64,000 nucleotides of DNA from Planctomycetaceae bacterium (lineage in GTDB: Bacteria > Planctomycetota > Planctomycetia > Pirellulales > Pirellulaceae): positions 1 through 64,000 of the forward strand of contig JAIYDN010000091.1 in assembly GCA_027487485.1 (NCBI GenBank), in the 5' to 3' direction. The notes under the pieces are model-generated. The model was not told the origin of the DNA and ran no database searches. It saw only the letters and a list, made by a program, of their open reading frames with translations. Below are positions 8,897 through 17,816 of the stretch, in pieces (position 1 is the first letter of the stretch; the number at the start of each line of letters is the position of its first letter). A program made the translations under genes and the position numbers.

Positions 8897-9319
8897 TTAC
8901 CAGGTTGAGCCGTCAGCATGGTTGACGTAGAAAACACCATCTGTTGCGTGGTAGGCCCAGCCTTGAGTGCCTGATGGCGTAAAGGCACCTGTTCCCGTTA
9001 ATTCGCGAACGTTCGCGTTGTTGTTCGTAGTCGTGATTTGGACGCTAGGAAACGGACCTGACATGAATGGTTTCAGGTCCGTAGTAATATTTGCATAAGT
9101 AGGGAAGCTGCCATTTCTAGCGCGATAAAGTTCAATCGCGTCACGAACAACAGCGAGGGACGCTTTGGTTGCATTTGTACGGGCATCCGATGCGGTGTTG
9201 AACATTCTAGGGGCGGCAACAGCTGCTAAAATCCCCACAATTAAAACAACCACTACAAGCTCAACCAGACTGAAAGCCGAACGTTTTCCAATACGAGGAG
9301 TAACTATTGATGAGGGCAT
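8897..9319 (-). CDS. Type IV pilin / major pseudopilin
   Basis: A 140-residue prepilin with a class III signal: short basic leader, cleavage site RSA/FSLVELVVVVLIVGILAAVAAPRMF with Glu at +5 of the mature protein, a hydrophobic N-terminal helix, then a small globular domain ending GWAYHATDGVFYVNHADGSTW. The size and C-terminal style resemble GspG-like major pseudopilins. The -1 residue is Ala, not the usual Gly. The ATG at 9319 is preferred over a TTG at 9361. It is the first gene of the leftward operon, as expected for the most abundant subunit. Confidence 0.88.
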   Translation of the reverse strand: MPSSIVTPRIGKRSAFSLVELVVVVLIVGILAAVAAPRMFNTASDARTNATKASLAVVRDAIELYRARNGSFPTYANITTDLKPFMSGPFPSVQITTTNNNANVRELTGTGAFTPSGTQGWAYHATDGVFYVNHADGSTW

Positions 9320-9559
9320 ACGCGGTACCGTTATTGAACCTAACGCAAACAAGTTGTGCAAAAAGTCCGTCGAATCAGCTCGAACATCGATGGGCCAATT
9401 GCGGATCGAAGAAACGTACGTTTGAAATTTGTGTGTTGCAAATTATTTAATCAGATATTTTTGCCGTTTCGCCAAACTTTACGTGCTACATATATTCGCC
9501 CCACTCCTTGGTTATGGGATCACGGAGGCTCACTTTCAGAATTTTAACGGTCAATCGAC
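9320..9559. promoter_or_regulatory. Divergent intergenic region between the two pilus operons
   Basis: This 240-base AT-rich gap separates the leftward pilin operon from the rightward HD-GYP operon and must hold both promoters. TTGCAA (9436-9441) and TATATT (9491-9496) are present, but no well-spaced -35/-10 pair and no sigma-54 GG-N10-GC element could be made out on either strand. Confidence 0.4.
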
Positions 9560-11239
9560 ATGAATCACTCTATTCCGAACATTCGAATCGCCAGGGAGCT
9601 TACAACTCGGCTCGAGTCGGTTTTCGGGGTGCAGCCACATTTGATAATCATGTCTCCTAAGGGCTTGAAGATTGATTGTGAAGACAGGAAGTCTGTCGAT
9701 TGGGACTCAGGCGAAGAAATAGCCCGATCTGATAGAACCTGGATTGCCTTCGCGCTGGGGCAGATGAACCTCGAATCGCAACGATCTTACGCGACATCCT
9801 TCGAAGGTCGATTGCAGTTGCTGATGCATTTGTCACAGGATATCAAAAATCCAATATTGCTATACCTGGATTTAGTCGGCCACAACGAGTTGATGGTCCG
9901 CTCCCTTGTAACAGCCCACATCGAAGCGCTTTTGTATCGTGATGAAGCAAAGGCATCGAAGAATCAAATTGAATCCTTTATCGATCAAGTGACTCAGGAC
10001 TTTGAAGAGCTATCCTGGCTTCGCAATGCAAATGAATACCTGGATCTCTGTGACGCAAAACACCCTCTTCAGTCGATCGCGTCGGCCTGTTTACCGGATT
10101 TAGCGCAAGTCATTCGTGCACAAGCAATTCTTTATGTTCCGGCCCCATCAAGCAAGGCCGCTCATCTCGCCGGGCTGGATACAGCTCAGATCATTTCAAC
10201 CGGGCCGACTGACGCGGAATTGCCAGTTTGCACTCAGTTTATTAATGATTCGATTGGCAGTTTGAATGGTGGACCCATCGTCCTCAATTCCAGTTCGCTC
10301 CAATCCAATTTGCCTGGATATGAAGGAATCAGAAATTGTATTCTTGTCCCAATTTCGAAAGGGACAAAAACATACGGATGGCTATTGGCGATCAATAAGA
10401 CGTCGCAACAAGCTTCACGAGGCAACCCGAGTGATGGCGCAAAAAGACCGAGCGCTTCCTTCGGAACCTTTGAGGCGAGCTTGATGGTAGCCGCCAGTAA
10501 TATTATGTCGGCGCAAGCTCGCAACCTCGATTTCTTCGAGTCACAAGAATTATTGCTCACGGGAGTGGTGCGAGCGATCATCAATGCAATTGATGCTAAG
10601 GACACCTATACGTGTGGTCACAGCGATCGAGTAGCGTCGTACGCCAAGCGAATTGCCAAGCGGATGGGACTTAGCGACGATGAGTGCGAACGGGTTTTCA
10701 TGGCAGGGGTTTTGCACGATGTGGGCAAAATTGGCGTCCCTGATGCGATCTTAAGTAAGCCAGGAAAACTAACCGATTTCGAATACGAGATCGTTAAGCA
10801 GCATCCTCGCATTGGCTATGAAATCCTAGAGCATCTCAAGCAATTAAACTACGTACTACCAGGTGTTCTACACCATCACGAAGCATTCAATGGTAGTGGA
10901 TACCCGGCCGGACTTGCTGGTGAAGATATTCCGCTTCATGGAAGGATTCTCGCTGTCGCCGATGCATACGACGCGATGACCAGCAATCGTCCCTATCGCA
11001 GTGGCATGCCTCACGCGAAAGCGGAAGCCATCCTAAGAGCGGAAGCTGGTAAGACTTGGGATTCAAGCATCGTTGATATCTTTCTCGAATGTCTTGCTCA
11101 AGAGACGGTCGCTAAACCAGCCGAATCAACGAGTGTTCCAATCAGCCCCTCCGAAAATTCTGGCGACCCAAGTACGGAGTCGAATATCCATCTTATGTGG
11201 AGAATTTCCAACTCCATCAACAATATTGTTGTCGGATAA
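9560..11239 (+). CDS. GAF/HD-GYP cyclic-di-GMP phosphodiesterase-like protein
   Basis: A 559-residue cytoplasmic protein. The N-terminal half has no firm match; about 165-325 looks like a GAF domain; about 335-510 is an HD-GYP domain with all key residues: HSDRV (H354), VLHDVGKIG (H386, D387, K390), QHP (H415), LHHHE and GSGYP (447-449), and VADAYDAMTSNRPYR. HD-GYP enzymes break down cyclic di-GMP. It heads the rightward pilin operon, so it probably ties pilus activity to cyclic-di-GMP levels. The adjoining receiver could be a partner; that is inferred. Confidence 0.9.
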   Translation: MNHSIPNIRIARELTTRLESVFGVQPHLIIMSPKGLKIDCEDRKSVDWDSGEEIARSDRTWIAFALGQMNLESQRSYATSFEGRLQLLMHLSQDIKNPILLYLDLVGHNELMVRSLVTAHIEALLYRDEAKASKNQIESFIDQVTQDFEELSWLRNANEYLDLCDAKHPLQSIASACLPDLAQVIRAQAILYVPAPSSKAAHLAGLDTAQIISTGPTDAELPVCTQFINDSIGSLNGGPIVLNSSSLQSNLPGYEGIRNCILVPISKGTKTYGWLLAINKTSQQASRGNPSDGAKRPSASFGTFEASLMVAASNIMSAQARNLDFFESQELLLTGVVRAIINAIDAKDTYTCGHSDRVASYAKRIAKRMGLSDDECERVFMAGVLHDVGKIGVPDAILSKPGKLTDFEYEIVKQHPRIGYEILEHLKQLNYVLPGVLHHHEAFNGSGYPAGLAGEDIPLHGRILAVADAYDAMTSNRPYRSGMPHAKAEAILRAEAGKTWDSSIVDIFLECLAQETVAKPAESTSVPISPSENSGDPSTESNIHLMWRISNSINNIVVG

Positions 11240-11245
11240 GGAAAA

Positions 11246-11773
11246 ATGGAAAGTCTGCAAACCTCTTCTCGTTGTTCTATTCGACCAGTGTGTCGGCGGG
11301 GGCAACGTCCAGGTTTCAACCTGATTGAAGTGACTCTGACCGTTTTGATTTTCGGAATCCTGGTTGCTGTTTCGACTCCAGTCTATTCTAAGAGTCTTTT
11401 TCGGTTCCGAGCGGAGTCTGCAGCTCAGCGAATCGCAAAAGATATCGAGCAAATGCAGCAACTAGCTCGACAAACGAATGCGGCTCGCAAGATCACTTTC
11501 CGCAAATCGGGCTCGAGTTACTCTTTGGAAGGGGCTGTCTCGCTGGAGCAATCTTCTAAACCCTATTCCGTGGCATTAGATCAGTATCCGTACCAAACTT
11601 CTATCAACTCGTTTACGACGTCTGCTAGCGCATCCACGTCACTTACGGAATTAACGCTCATTTTTGATCGTTTTGGTGTTCCAGACCAAGGGATTTCAAT
11701 AACGGTCCAATCCGGAGATGTTCAGAAACGAGTCGTTGTGACAGCGATAACCGGGCGTGTGTCTATCCAATGA
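11246..11773 (+). CDS. Minor pseudopilin, GspH/FimT-like
   Basis: A 175-residue prepilin. The leader ends RPG before FNLIEVTLTVLIFGILVAV, a textbook G/F cleavage site with Glu at +5. The remainder fits the GspH/FimT pattern (early ArgAla-rich helix RAESAAQRIAKDIEQMQQLAR, then beta strands ending FDRFGVPDQG...ITGRVSIQ). AAGGA sits just before the ATG, 6 bases after the HD-GYP stop. It overlaps the next gene as ATGA. GspH-type subunits help initiate or cap the pseudopilus. Confidence 0.85.
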   Translation: MESLQTSSRCSIRPVCRRGQRPGFNLIEVTLTVLIFGILVAVSTPVYSKSLFRFRAESAAQRIAKDIEQMQQLARQTNAARKITFRKSGSSYSLEGAVSLEQSSKPYSVALDQYPYQTSINSFTTSASASTSLTELTLIFDRFGVPDQGISITVQSGDVQKRVVVTAITGRVSIQ

Positions 11774-12849
11774 CCAGGAAGCAATCACGATCTGGTATGA
11801 CGATGTTAGAATTGGTCGTCTCAATACCAACCGCAACTGTTTTGATTGGGGCGATGGCGATGTGCGTCACCGTGATGATGCGCGCTAGGAGTCAAGACGA
11901 TATGCTATTTGATAGAACTTACAATCTGTCGAAGGCCTTAAATCAGATGGCATCGGATATAGAACTCGCTACATCCCATGTTTCCTCGTCGGCATCTCAT
12001 TTGGAATTCGTCGTCCCTGACCGCAACGGTGATGGGCTTCCAGAACAGATGCGCTACGAATGGGGCGGGGCTACGGGCGCTAATGCAAACAATATCCTTT
12101 GGAAGTACAACAGTTCACCACTTTCGATCTTGTTTGAGGATGTTGGACAGTTCAGTTTGCAGTTGAATCATGCTCTTGCTGCTACGGCAGTTCCCAATCA
12201 CTTGCGAACCGAAGTTGCGGTGCTCAAGTCGCTGGACGCTTATCCTGATGGTGTGTTTCGCGAGCAGGTTATCAATTCAGGGAATCATATTGGGCAGTAC
12301 TTTATTCCCGATGTGCCAGGAACGGGCAAACGCTGGGATCTTGGGGCGATTCGAATTATGGCAAAAGCTGCCGATTCCAATGTCGACGGCGTCTTGCAGA
12401 TTCGAGTGATGCGAGGCGATACACTGACACGTCTTCCGATAGCACCCATCTTGGCAGACATCAAAATTGAAGAATGGCGATTAGGAAGTTCCTACCAATG
12501 GCTCGATTTGCCCATTTCACCGATCGCCTGGCAATCGCAAGGGATCCCTTTATGCTTGACCATCGGGTACGCATCTGGAACAGGAGATATTGCCAAGATC
12601 CAGTTCCTCGAAAATGGAACAGGTATGCCATCGAATACCAATCTCTTGACGTCCAACAATGGCGGCCTTAGCTGGACCGCATCCAATAGTTCTCGGGGAA
12701 TGCGGTTTTATGCATTCGGGTTTTATGATGGATACACTGGCAATCGCAAGTTTCTTCGGAGCATTGATCTTCGATTAGGGAGTGCTCTTGCTTCTCAGCA
12801 GAGGCTTGAAACATCCATTCTGCTTCCAGCGGTACCGGAGATTCCCTAA
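11770..12849 (+). CDS. Minor pseudopilin, PilW/GspJ-like
   Basis: A 359-residue protein whose N-terminus carries the prepilin site RSG/MTMLELVVSIPTATVLIGAM, with Met at mature +1 and Glu at +5. The long C-terminal part starts like PilW/GspJ (SKALNQMASDIELATSHV) and continues with a region of beta character of no family I can name. It is coupled to both neighbours by overlaps (ATGA at its start, TAATG at its end). It is most likely a minor pilin at the filament tip. Confidence 0.75.
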   Translation: MTRKQSRSGMTMLELVVSIPTATVLIGAMAMCVTVMMRARSQDDMLFDRTYNLSKALNQMASDIELATSHVSSSASHLEFVVPDRNGDGLPEQMRYEWGGATGANANNILWKYNSSPLSILFEDVGQFSLQLNHALAATAVPNHLRTEVAVLKSLDAYPDGVFREQVINSGNHIGQYFIPDVPGTGKRWDLGAIRIMAKAADSNVDGVLQIRVMRGDTLTRLPIAPILADIKIEEWRLGSSYQWLDLPISPIAWQSQGIPLCLTIGYASGTGDIAKIQFLENGTGMPSNTNLLTSNNGGLSWTASNSSRGMRFYAFGFYDGYTGNRKFLRSIDLRLGSALASQQRLETSILLPAVPEIP

Positions 12850-13406
12850 TGAAATGGATAAAGCAATTTCTCCAATCTCCCAAAAAACGGCATGGCTTAG
12901 GTCAAATTGAAGTTGTCGTTTCTAGCTTAATTGTAGGCACTTTGATGGTAGCATCATTGACAGTTATTGCAGCGTCGAGACGAAGCCAGATGTTTGAATC
13001 CAATCGAGTTCGTGGATTAGCCATCGCAAGTGCCTTGATGTCGGAAGTTGCGCAATTGCCTCTTCGAGATCCTTCGTGCGACTGCGGCTTTGGCTTGGAA
13101 TCAGGCGAATCGAGTGCCAATCGATCAAATCACGATGATGTCGATGACTACCGAGGCTGGCTTGACTCCCCCGCTAAATCGAAAAGTGGGGTGGCATTGA
13201 CAGGGTATAGCGATCTCAGTCGAAAAATCGACGTTGATCATGTCACCACTGCCGATTGGAGAACCACTTCAAGCGGCTATACGGGAGTTTATCGCGTTAC
13301 GGTTGTTGTTTTAAGTGGAACAAGAGAAGTCTGTCGACTGGTCGGATACCGAACATCTGGATCGCGCGGCACTACGGTTCTTACCGAAACTAGTAGTCTC
13401 AATTAA
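12849..13406 (+). CDS. Minor pseudopilin, PilV/GspI-like
   Basis: A 185-residue protein with a prepilin-like start: KKRHG followed by LGQIEVVVSSLIVGTLMVASL, giving G/L cleavage, Glu at +5 and the hydrophobic helix. After it come SNRVRGLAIASALMSEVAQLPL, typical of PilV/GspI, and a two-Cys loop (CDCGFG). Leu in place of Phe/Met at +1 is unusual but tolerated. The ATG shares a base with the preceding stop (TAATG). Confidence 0.72.
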   Translation: MKWIKQFLQSPKKRHGLGQIEVVVSSLIVGTLMVASLTVIAASRRSQMFESNRVRGLAIASALMSEVAQLPLRDPSCDCGFGLESGESSANRSNHDDVDDYRGWLDSPAKSKSGVALTGYSDLSRKIDVDHVTTADWRTTSSGYTGVYRVTVVVLSGTREVCRLVGYRTSGSRGTTVLTETSSLN

Positions 13407-13420
13407 AAGGCAAAAGCGAA

Positions 13421-15181
13421 ATGTGCCAATTCAAGTTCCGTCGCAATACTTCCCGTAAAAGTGCTAAGGTTTTGCGTTCCGGTAGTGTTTATATCATTGC
13501 AATGGGTACGAGCTTAATTGTTGCTTGTTTAGCAATTGTTGGTCTTCAAGCCGTTCGGGTGCAGCGGCGCAATAATGAAGCATTGTTACAAACGGTCAAT
13601 GCAGCAGGCCTCGCTCAATGCGGTATCGAATTCGCGCAACATGCCATTCTTACAAATCCAAATTGGCGAACCCAGTTTGTTCACGGTGTGCCAGTGACCC
13701 GCAATACGACCGGCGGAAGTTTCTCGGTAACACTGACTGATCCAGACGACGGTTCTATAGCAAATCAAAACACCGACCCTGTCATTATCTCATCAACGGG
13801 CTTGTTTGGAGGGTCAACCCAAAAGTTGTCGGCATATCTTGAGCCCCAAAATCACTTGCTGGCGGCGTGCCGTTCTTCGCTTTATGCCGCCTCTGACATC
13901 ATTATGAAAAAATGCACCATCAACGCGAATCAATGGGCTTATTCCGAAGCCACGATTAAAGCTAACGGAAGCACGAATGTCAATATGAATTGTCTCGCAG
14001 CAGAAGGCTTCGAAGGCAGTGGGTTCAATCAGCGAAAAATTACCGGTGGCGTTTGGCCCATGGCCAAGCCTGCACTCTCCCCAACCGCAACCAATTACAT
14101 CGGGAAGTACTACATCGATAACGCGGTCCGAATCAATGCTGCCGATTTGCCAACAGGCGGAACGGAATTAGTGATCAATGGGGGCTTCGCTGCAAATACG
14201 GCCAGTTGGACATCAATCGGGTGCACGCTGTCGAGAATGAGGCAAGAACCGGCCGGGACCACCTCTTGTTTGGTCAGTGGACGGAGCCTCCTTGCTTCGA
14301 CTCCAGTTCAAGACATTACACAACACATGATTAAGGACCGTAACTACCGAGTTTCTTTTTGGGTTCGAACCACCGCGGATCAAGAAGTTTACCCCGTGAT
14401 TTCCTCCCTAGGATCCGGAAGTCTTTTGCCAACAGTCAGAACAGGCGCGAGAGTTGAAGCAGAAGCTGGTGAATGGACGTTGGTTTCAAGCACCATAAGG
14501 GTCACTTGGAGCGGCACTCTTACGAAAGCCGAATTCCAGATCGGGACCGAACTTGCTGGTAACTACCACTTTGACTCGGTAAGCATTCAGGATGCAGAAC
14601 GGGAGGTGGGAACACGATACATCGAAAACGTGCGACTCGGATATTCCAACAACCCTTTCGGTACCGGATCGGTTTCGGCGAATGGAGTTTATGTGATCAG
14701 TACGCCCGGTGAGGATTTGGTCATCCGAAACGCGAGAATCAACGGGACACTGGTGATACAAAATACAGATTTAGTAGAGCTAGAGGATGCCATCTCCTGG
14801 GAACCTTCGGGCAGGAATTTCCCAGCATTAATATCCGAGGCTGAGATCAAAGACCTTACCTCGGTTTCCACGTTGGACGAATCTTCTATTGGCGTGAATT
14901 TGAATCCTAGCAACACGCCTTATCTAGGCAGTACAAACACCACCGCTACCGATCGGTATCCAACCGTCGTTTCTGGTGCAATGTCCAGCTTTAATGACAT
15001 CCTGTTTGATGGTGTGGCGACTTACAGCGGTCCGGTCCTGTGCAACGAAACCATCACGGTCGATTGCCCGAATCTCTCTATCCAGTTCCCATCCGACATG
15101 TTGATGAATCCACCTCCAGGCTTCTTCGAAGACCCGCCAAAGATGCTCATCAATTCTAGCTCCCTCCAGTCGATCCCCTAA
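13421..15181 (+). CDS. Large PilX-like surface protein with carbohydrate-binding-like domain
   Basis: A 586-residue protein. A basic start and a membrane segment (about 22-43) resemble the PilX/GspK N-terminus (RSGSVYIIAMGTSLIVACLAI), but a clean prepilin Glu+5 is missing. Residues 247-391 (NGGFAANTASW... to HFDSVSIQDAE) match the layout of CBM4/9/22-type carbohydrate-binding modules: an ELVxNGGF opening, RNYRVSFWVRT strand, and a closing FDxVSI. The rest is beta-rich and Asn/Ser/Thr-rich. As last gene of the minor pilin operon it may present a glycan-binding tip. Family membership is inferred from pattern only. Confidence 0.65.
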   Translation: MCQFKFRRNTSRKSAKVLRSGSVYIIAMGTSLIVACLAIVGLQAVRVQRRNNEALLQTVNAAGLAQCGIEFAQHAILTNPNWRTQFVHGVPVTRNTTGGSFSVTLTDPDDGSIANQNTDPVIISSTGLFGGSTQKLSAYLEPQNHLLAACRSSLYAASDIIMKKCTINANQWAYSEATIKANGSTNVNMNCLAAEGFEGSGFNQRKITGGVWPMAKPALSPTATNYIGKYYIDNAVRINAADLPTGGTELVINGGFAANTASWTSIGCTLSRMRQEPAGTTSCLVSGRSLLASTPVQDITQHMIKDRNYRVSFWVRTTADQEVYPVISSLGSGSLLPTVRTGARVEAEAGEWTLVSSTIRVTWSGTLTKAEFQIGTELAGNYHFDSVSIQDAEREVGTRYIENVRLGYSNNPFGTGSVSANGVYVISTPGEDLVIRNARINGTLVIQNTDLVELEDAISWEPSGRNFPALISEAEIKDLTSVSTLDESSIGVNLNPSNTPYLGSTNTTATDRYPTVVSGAMSSFNDILFDGVATYSGPVLCNETITVDCPNLSIQFPSDMLMNPPPGFFEDPPKMLINSSSLQSIP

Positions 15182-15188
15182 GTTTATT

Positions 15189-15217
15189 CCCAAGGCCTCT
15201 AGGGTTCTGGCCTCGGG
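15189..15217. terminator. Possible bidirectional terminator hairpin
   Basis: CCCAAGGCC (15189-15197) and GGCCTCGGG (15209-15217) form an 8-of-9 bp stem with an 11-base loop between two convergent genes; the right arm lies inside the M64 gene end. There is no clear U-tract, so a transcription stop is only likely from position. Confidence 0.35.
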
Positions 15218-16614
15218 CTGTAGAAGTCGATCGTGCTGGAGATTGCATCCTCGCACGCTGCGCAAAAGTGTTCCTTTGGATCTGTTGATCCCATGAGACA
15301 GTATTGCTGGGATCGGTACAACCCATGTGAAAGATAGCCTGCTCCTTCAAATGCGCCGACGACTCGGCGATTTGAATCCAGCGTGCCGATTTGCGTCGGA
15401 AGTGATATTCCCGGAGTTAGTCGCGATTTCCACTTGATGTGAGCAGGGTCTAGCTGACGTGTAATGTTGGGTTCCACGGGTTCAATGTTCTCTGGGTAGA
15501 TATCATTGTAGGAAACGTTGCCAACATACTCATCTGCGAGATAGGCCAGCCCATGTCCTAATTCGTGTACAAAAACCATTTCGCTTAGGGTAGAATCACT
15601 ACTGCATACGCAATAGTCAAGGCAGATACTGCCGCCGCCGTACGTAGTCGTGTTCACCAGTACTACGATCGTATCGTAAGGAACTCGTGCCGCCATCTGA
15701 TGCATGCGATGGTTGTCTTCTACCAGCAAATAGCGATCGATGTCCAAGGTGTTGAACGATGAGTTGAGGGCCGTGTTTCGGAACTCGCCTTTGTTGGGGT
15801 TGTCGGTACCCGATTCTTCAGACGGACGAAACACACCGCAAACATTGAATCGGCTTTGGTTCGACTGGAATGGTTCGACACGGAATAAGTGTTTAGTCAT
15901 ACGAGCGACGTCTTGTTCGAATTCACCCTTCTGTGACGCGGTGTATCCTTCGGCCAAGAAAACGATGTCGACACATTCCTGTGGAGCACCACTCCGTTGA
16001 ATATGAATAACCTCATCTATTTTCGATGTTGATTCGCGACGGATTCGAGTATCGCTGGGATCGAGATGTTGGCTAAGTACGGTCCGGTAAGAATTGTCCC
16101 GCTGACGATGATCGATACTTAGCTTGATAGCGGCTTTAGGCATCGGAATACGAATGGTCGTTTCGAAACCTCTTTGGACACCTTCCATGGCAGGCTTGGT
16201 TGTTGCGTATTCAGCAAATAGTGTATCGAAGCCACGAGTGAACAGAAGCGTACCTGATGCTGCATCATGAACTCGAATCATGAATTTTCCATAAGGGAAC
16301 GGTGTTATCAAATGGTCTGGGTATTCGGGCCAACAGGCTTCCTCTGCGTACGACTGAACTGTCGTGATAAATTCACGCGAGTCCCCCACTTGAAGTATCT
16401 CCAGTCGCAGTGCCCGATCCAAAAAATAGTTTTCGAATCGAACTGTATTTCGTTTGGCTAGCGTATCGCCAGTTTGCGCAAATGCATCGAATGCGAATTG
16501 GAAGAAGACTACGAAAAAACCAGCAAAACCTTGAAAAAACAGAGATCCAGGAAACCGCAATGTCCATCGTACTGTCATAATGAAATTTGACCGATGAATG
16601 GCATGTTCGTTCAT
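15199..16614 (-). CDS. Secreted M64-family zinc metallopeptidase
   Basis: A 471-residue exported protein with an N-terminal hydrophobic signal (about 24-46, ending FAQ). Known pattern of the M64 (IgA peptidase-like) family: VDIVFLAEGYT, the RFNVCGVFRPSEESGTD segment, then the zinc site FVHELGHGLAYLADEY (HExxH plus downstream Asp/Glu), and a late CLMGSTD..FCAACE region. Several Cys (DYCVC, CxxCE) suggest disulfides. It may cleave extracellular proteins; the substrate is unknown. Its 3' end converges on the pilus operon and its 5' end diverges from the RND pump. Confidence 0.88.
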   Translation of the reverse strand: MNEHAIHRSNFIMTVRWTLRFPGSLFFQGFAGFFVVFFQFAFDAFAQTGDTLAKRNTVRFENYFLDRALRLEILQVGDSREFITTVQSYAEEACWPEYPDHLITPFPYGKFMIRVHDAASGTLLFTRGFDTLFAEYATTKPAMEGVQRGFETTIRIPMPKAAIKLSIDHRQRDNSYRTVLSQHLDPSDTRIRRESTSKIDEVIHIQRSGAPQECVDIVFLAEGYTASQKGEFEQDVARMTKHLFRVEPFQSNQSRFNVCGVFRPSEESGTDNPNKGEFRNTALNSSFNTLDIDRYLLVEDNHRMHQMAARVPYDTIVVLVNTTTYGGGSICLDYCVCSSDSTLSEMVFVHELGHGLAYLADEYVGNVSYNDIYPENIEPVEPNITRQLDPAHIKWKSRLTPGISLPTQIGTLDSNRRVVGAFEGAGYLSHGLYRSQQYCLMGSTDPKEHFCAACEDAISSTIDFYSPRPEP

Positions 16615-16642
16615 GTTGGACCAATGCGCTTTGCAAGCCGAT

Positions 16643-16668
16643 TGTTAATGAGGAAACTGCGATTAACA
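16643..16668. promoter_or_regulatory. Inverted repeat TGTTAAT-N12-ATTAACA in the divergent promoter region
   Basis: TGTTAAT (16643-16649) and ATTAACA (16662-16668) are perfect 7-base arms with 12 bases between them, in the 107-base gap between the M64 gene and the RND adaptor gene. The symmetry suits a dimeric regulator. TATACT at 16695-16700 could be a -10 for the pump, without a good -35. No regulator gene is adjacent. Confidence 0.35.
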
Positions 16669-16721
16669 TAGCGTTCATCGCGTTGTAGCGCAAGTATACT
16701 CAATTTCCATCAGGCATTTTC

Positions 16722-17816
16722 ATGCGTACCGTTCCCCCAAGAATCATCACTTCGGTGATTCTGATTTTGCTGGTCGCGAGCGGGCTTGGCTATCTTGCCC
16801 GATGGAAGTATCTCCAGATCTCTGCTCCGGTTTCCGAACCGATGGAAATTCCTGAAATGGTGGATATCGAAATCGCTGTCCCCGTCCAAACGCAATCGAA
16901 AGCAACCGCAGTGGGAACGATCCTGGCGCCACGCTCCATCCAGTTGCGGACCGAGATGGTAGGAACGATCGCCTCGATTGATTTCAAGCCTGGCCAAATT
17001 GTCGAAGAAGCACAAGAGCTTCTCAAATTGGATTCTAGTGTCGAGAAAGCTCAATTGGCGAGTGCAAAAGCCTTGCAACAAATCGCCGATTCAACCAACC
17101 AACGAACCAAGCTCGCGTCCGAAAGCCGAGCTATCAGCGAGATGGAACTGGATCAGTCAGACAGCGTGTTAGCGCAAGCCAACGCGGAAGTCACACGATT
17201 GGAGGCGATTATCCGTAGGAAAACCATTAATGCACCCTTTCGAGCCAAAGCGGGGCTGTTCGACCTTCACGAGGGACAATACCTTCCGGAGGGCACACCG
17301 ATCACTATGCTTCAAGGAATTGAAAGCTATGCGTTTGTGGACTTCATGATGCCGCAACAGGTCGCAGATTTTTTGCAAGTGAACGATTCGGTTTCTATCC
17401 TTCTGACCGCAGAAGAAACGTTATCAGGTTGTGTAGTGGCGATTGATTCCCAGGCGGATAGACTAACGCGTAGCGTCATGGCTCGCGCCAAAATCGACTC
17501 GCCACCTGCCATCTTGCAGCCCAATGATTCAGTGAAGGTCGCGATCGATTACGGGCCAAAGGTGGATTCGGTCCAGGTTCCGTTAACCGCCTTGCGCAGT
17601 GCCCCGACTAGTGCGTTCGTCTTTGTGGTAGAAAAAGACGCCAAAGACGAAACTAAACTGCGGGCGCAAAGGCGTAATGTCGTTCCGGGGCCAACGGTTG
17701 GCCAAAACGTTTCTATTTTGTCTGGCCTGCAAGCGGGCGAACGCGTAGTGACGGACGGGTCCTTCAAACTTCGCGACAAAGCGTGGATTATCGACGCTGA
17801 AAGCGAAGGGCCATGA
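16722..17816 (+). CDS. RND efflux periplasmic adaptor (MFP) protein
   Basis: A 364-residue HlyD/MFP-family adaptor: N-terminal membrane anchor (about 6-22), first barrel-sandwich half (AVGTILAPRSIQLRTEMVGTI...FKPGQIVEEAQELLKLD), a short alpha hairpin (about 105-150), the second lipoyl half (INAPFRAKAGLFDLHEGQYL), then beta-barrel and membrane-proximal domains. It links the inner-membrane pump to an outer-membrane channel. It overlaps the pump gene as ATGA. No TolC-type channel is nearby, so one from elsewhere must be used. Confidence 0.92.
   Translation: MRTVPPRIITSVILILLVASGLGYLARWKYLQISAPVSEPMEIPEMVDIEIAVPVQTQSKATAVGTILAPRSIQLRTEMVGTIASIDFKPGQIVEEAQELLKLDSSVEKAQLASAKALQQIADSTNQRTKLASESRAISEMELDQSDSVLAQANAEVTRLEAIIRRKTINAPFRAKAGLFDLHEGQYLPEGTPITMLQGIESYAFVDFMMPQQVADFLQVNDSVSILLTAEETLSGCVVAIDSQADRLTRSVMARAKIDSPPAILQPNDSVKVAIDYGPKVDSVQVPLTALRSAPTSAFVFVVEKDAKDETKLRAQRRNVVPGPTVGQNVSILSGLQAGERVVTDGSFKLRDKAWIIDAESEGP

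Noticed and set aside
16695-16700. TATACT as a sure RND promoter
   Set aside because: The sequence 16-18 bases upstream does not resemble a -35 and there is no TG extension.
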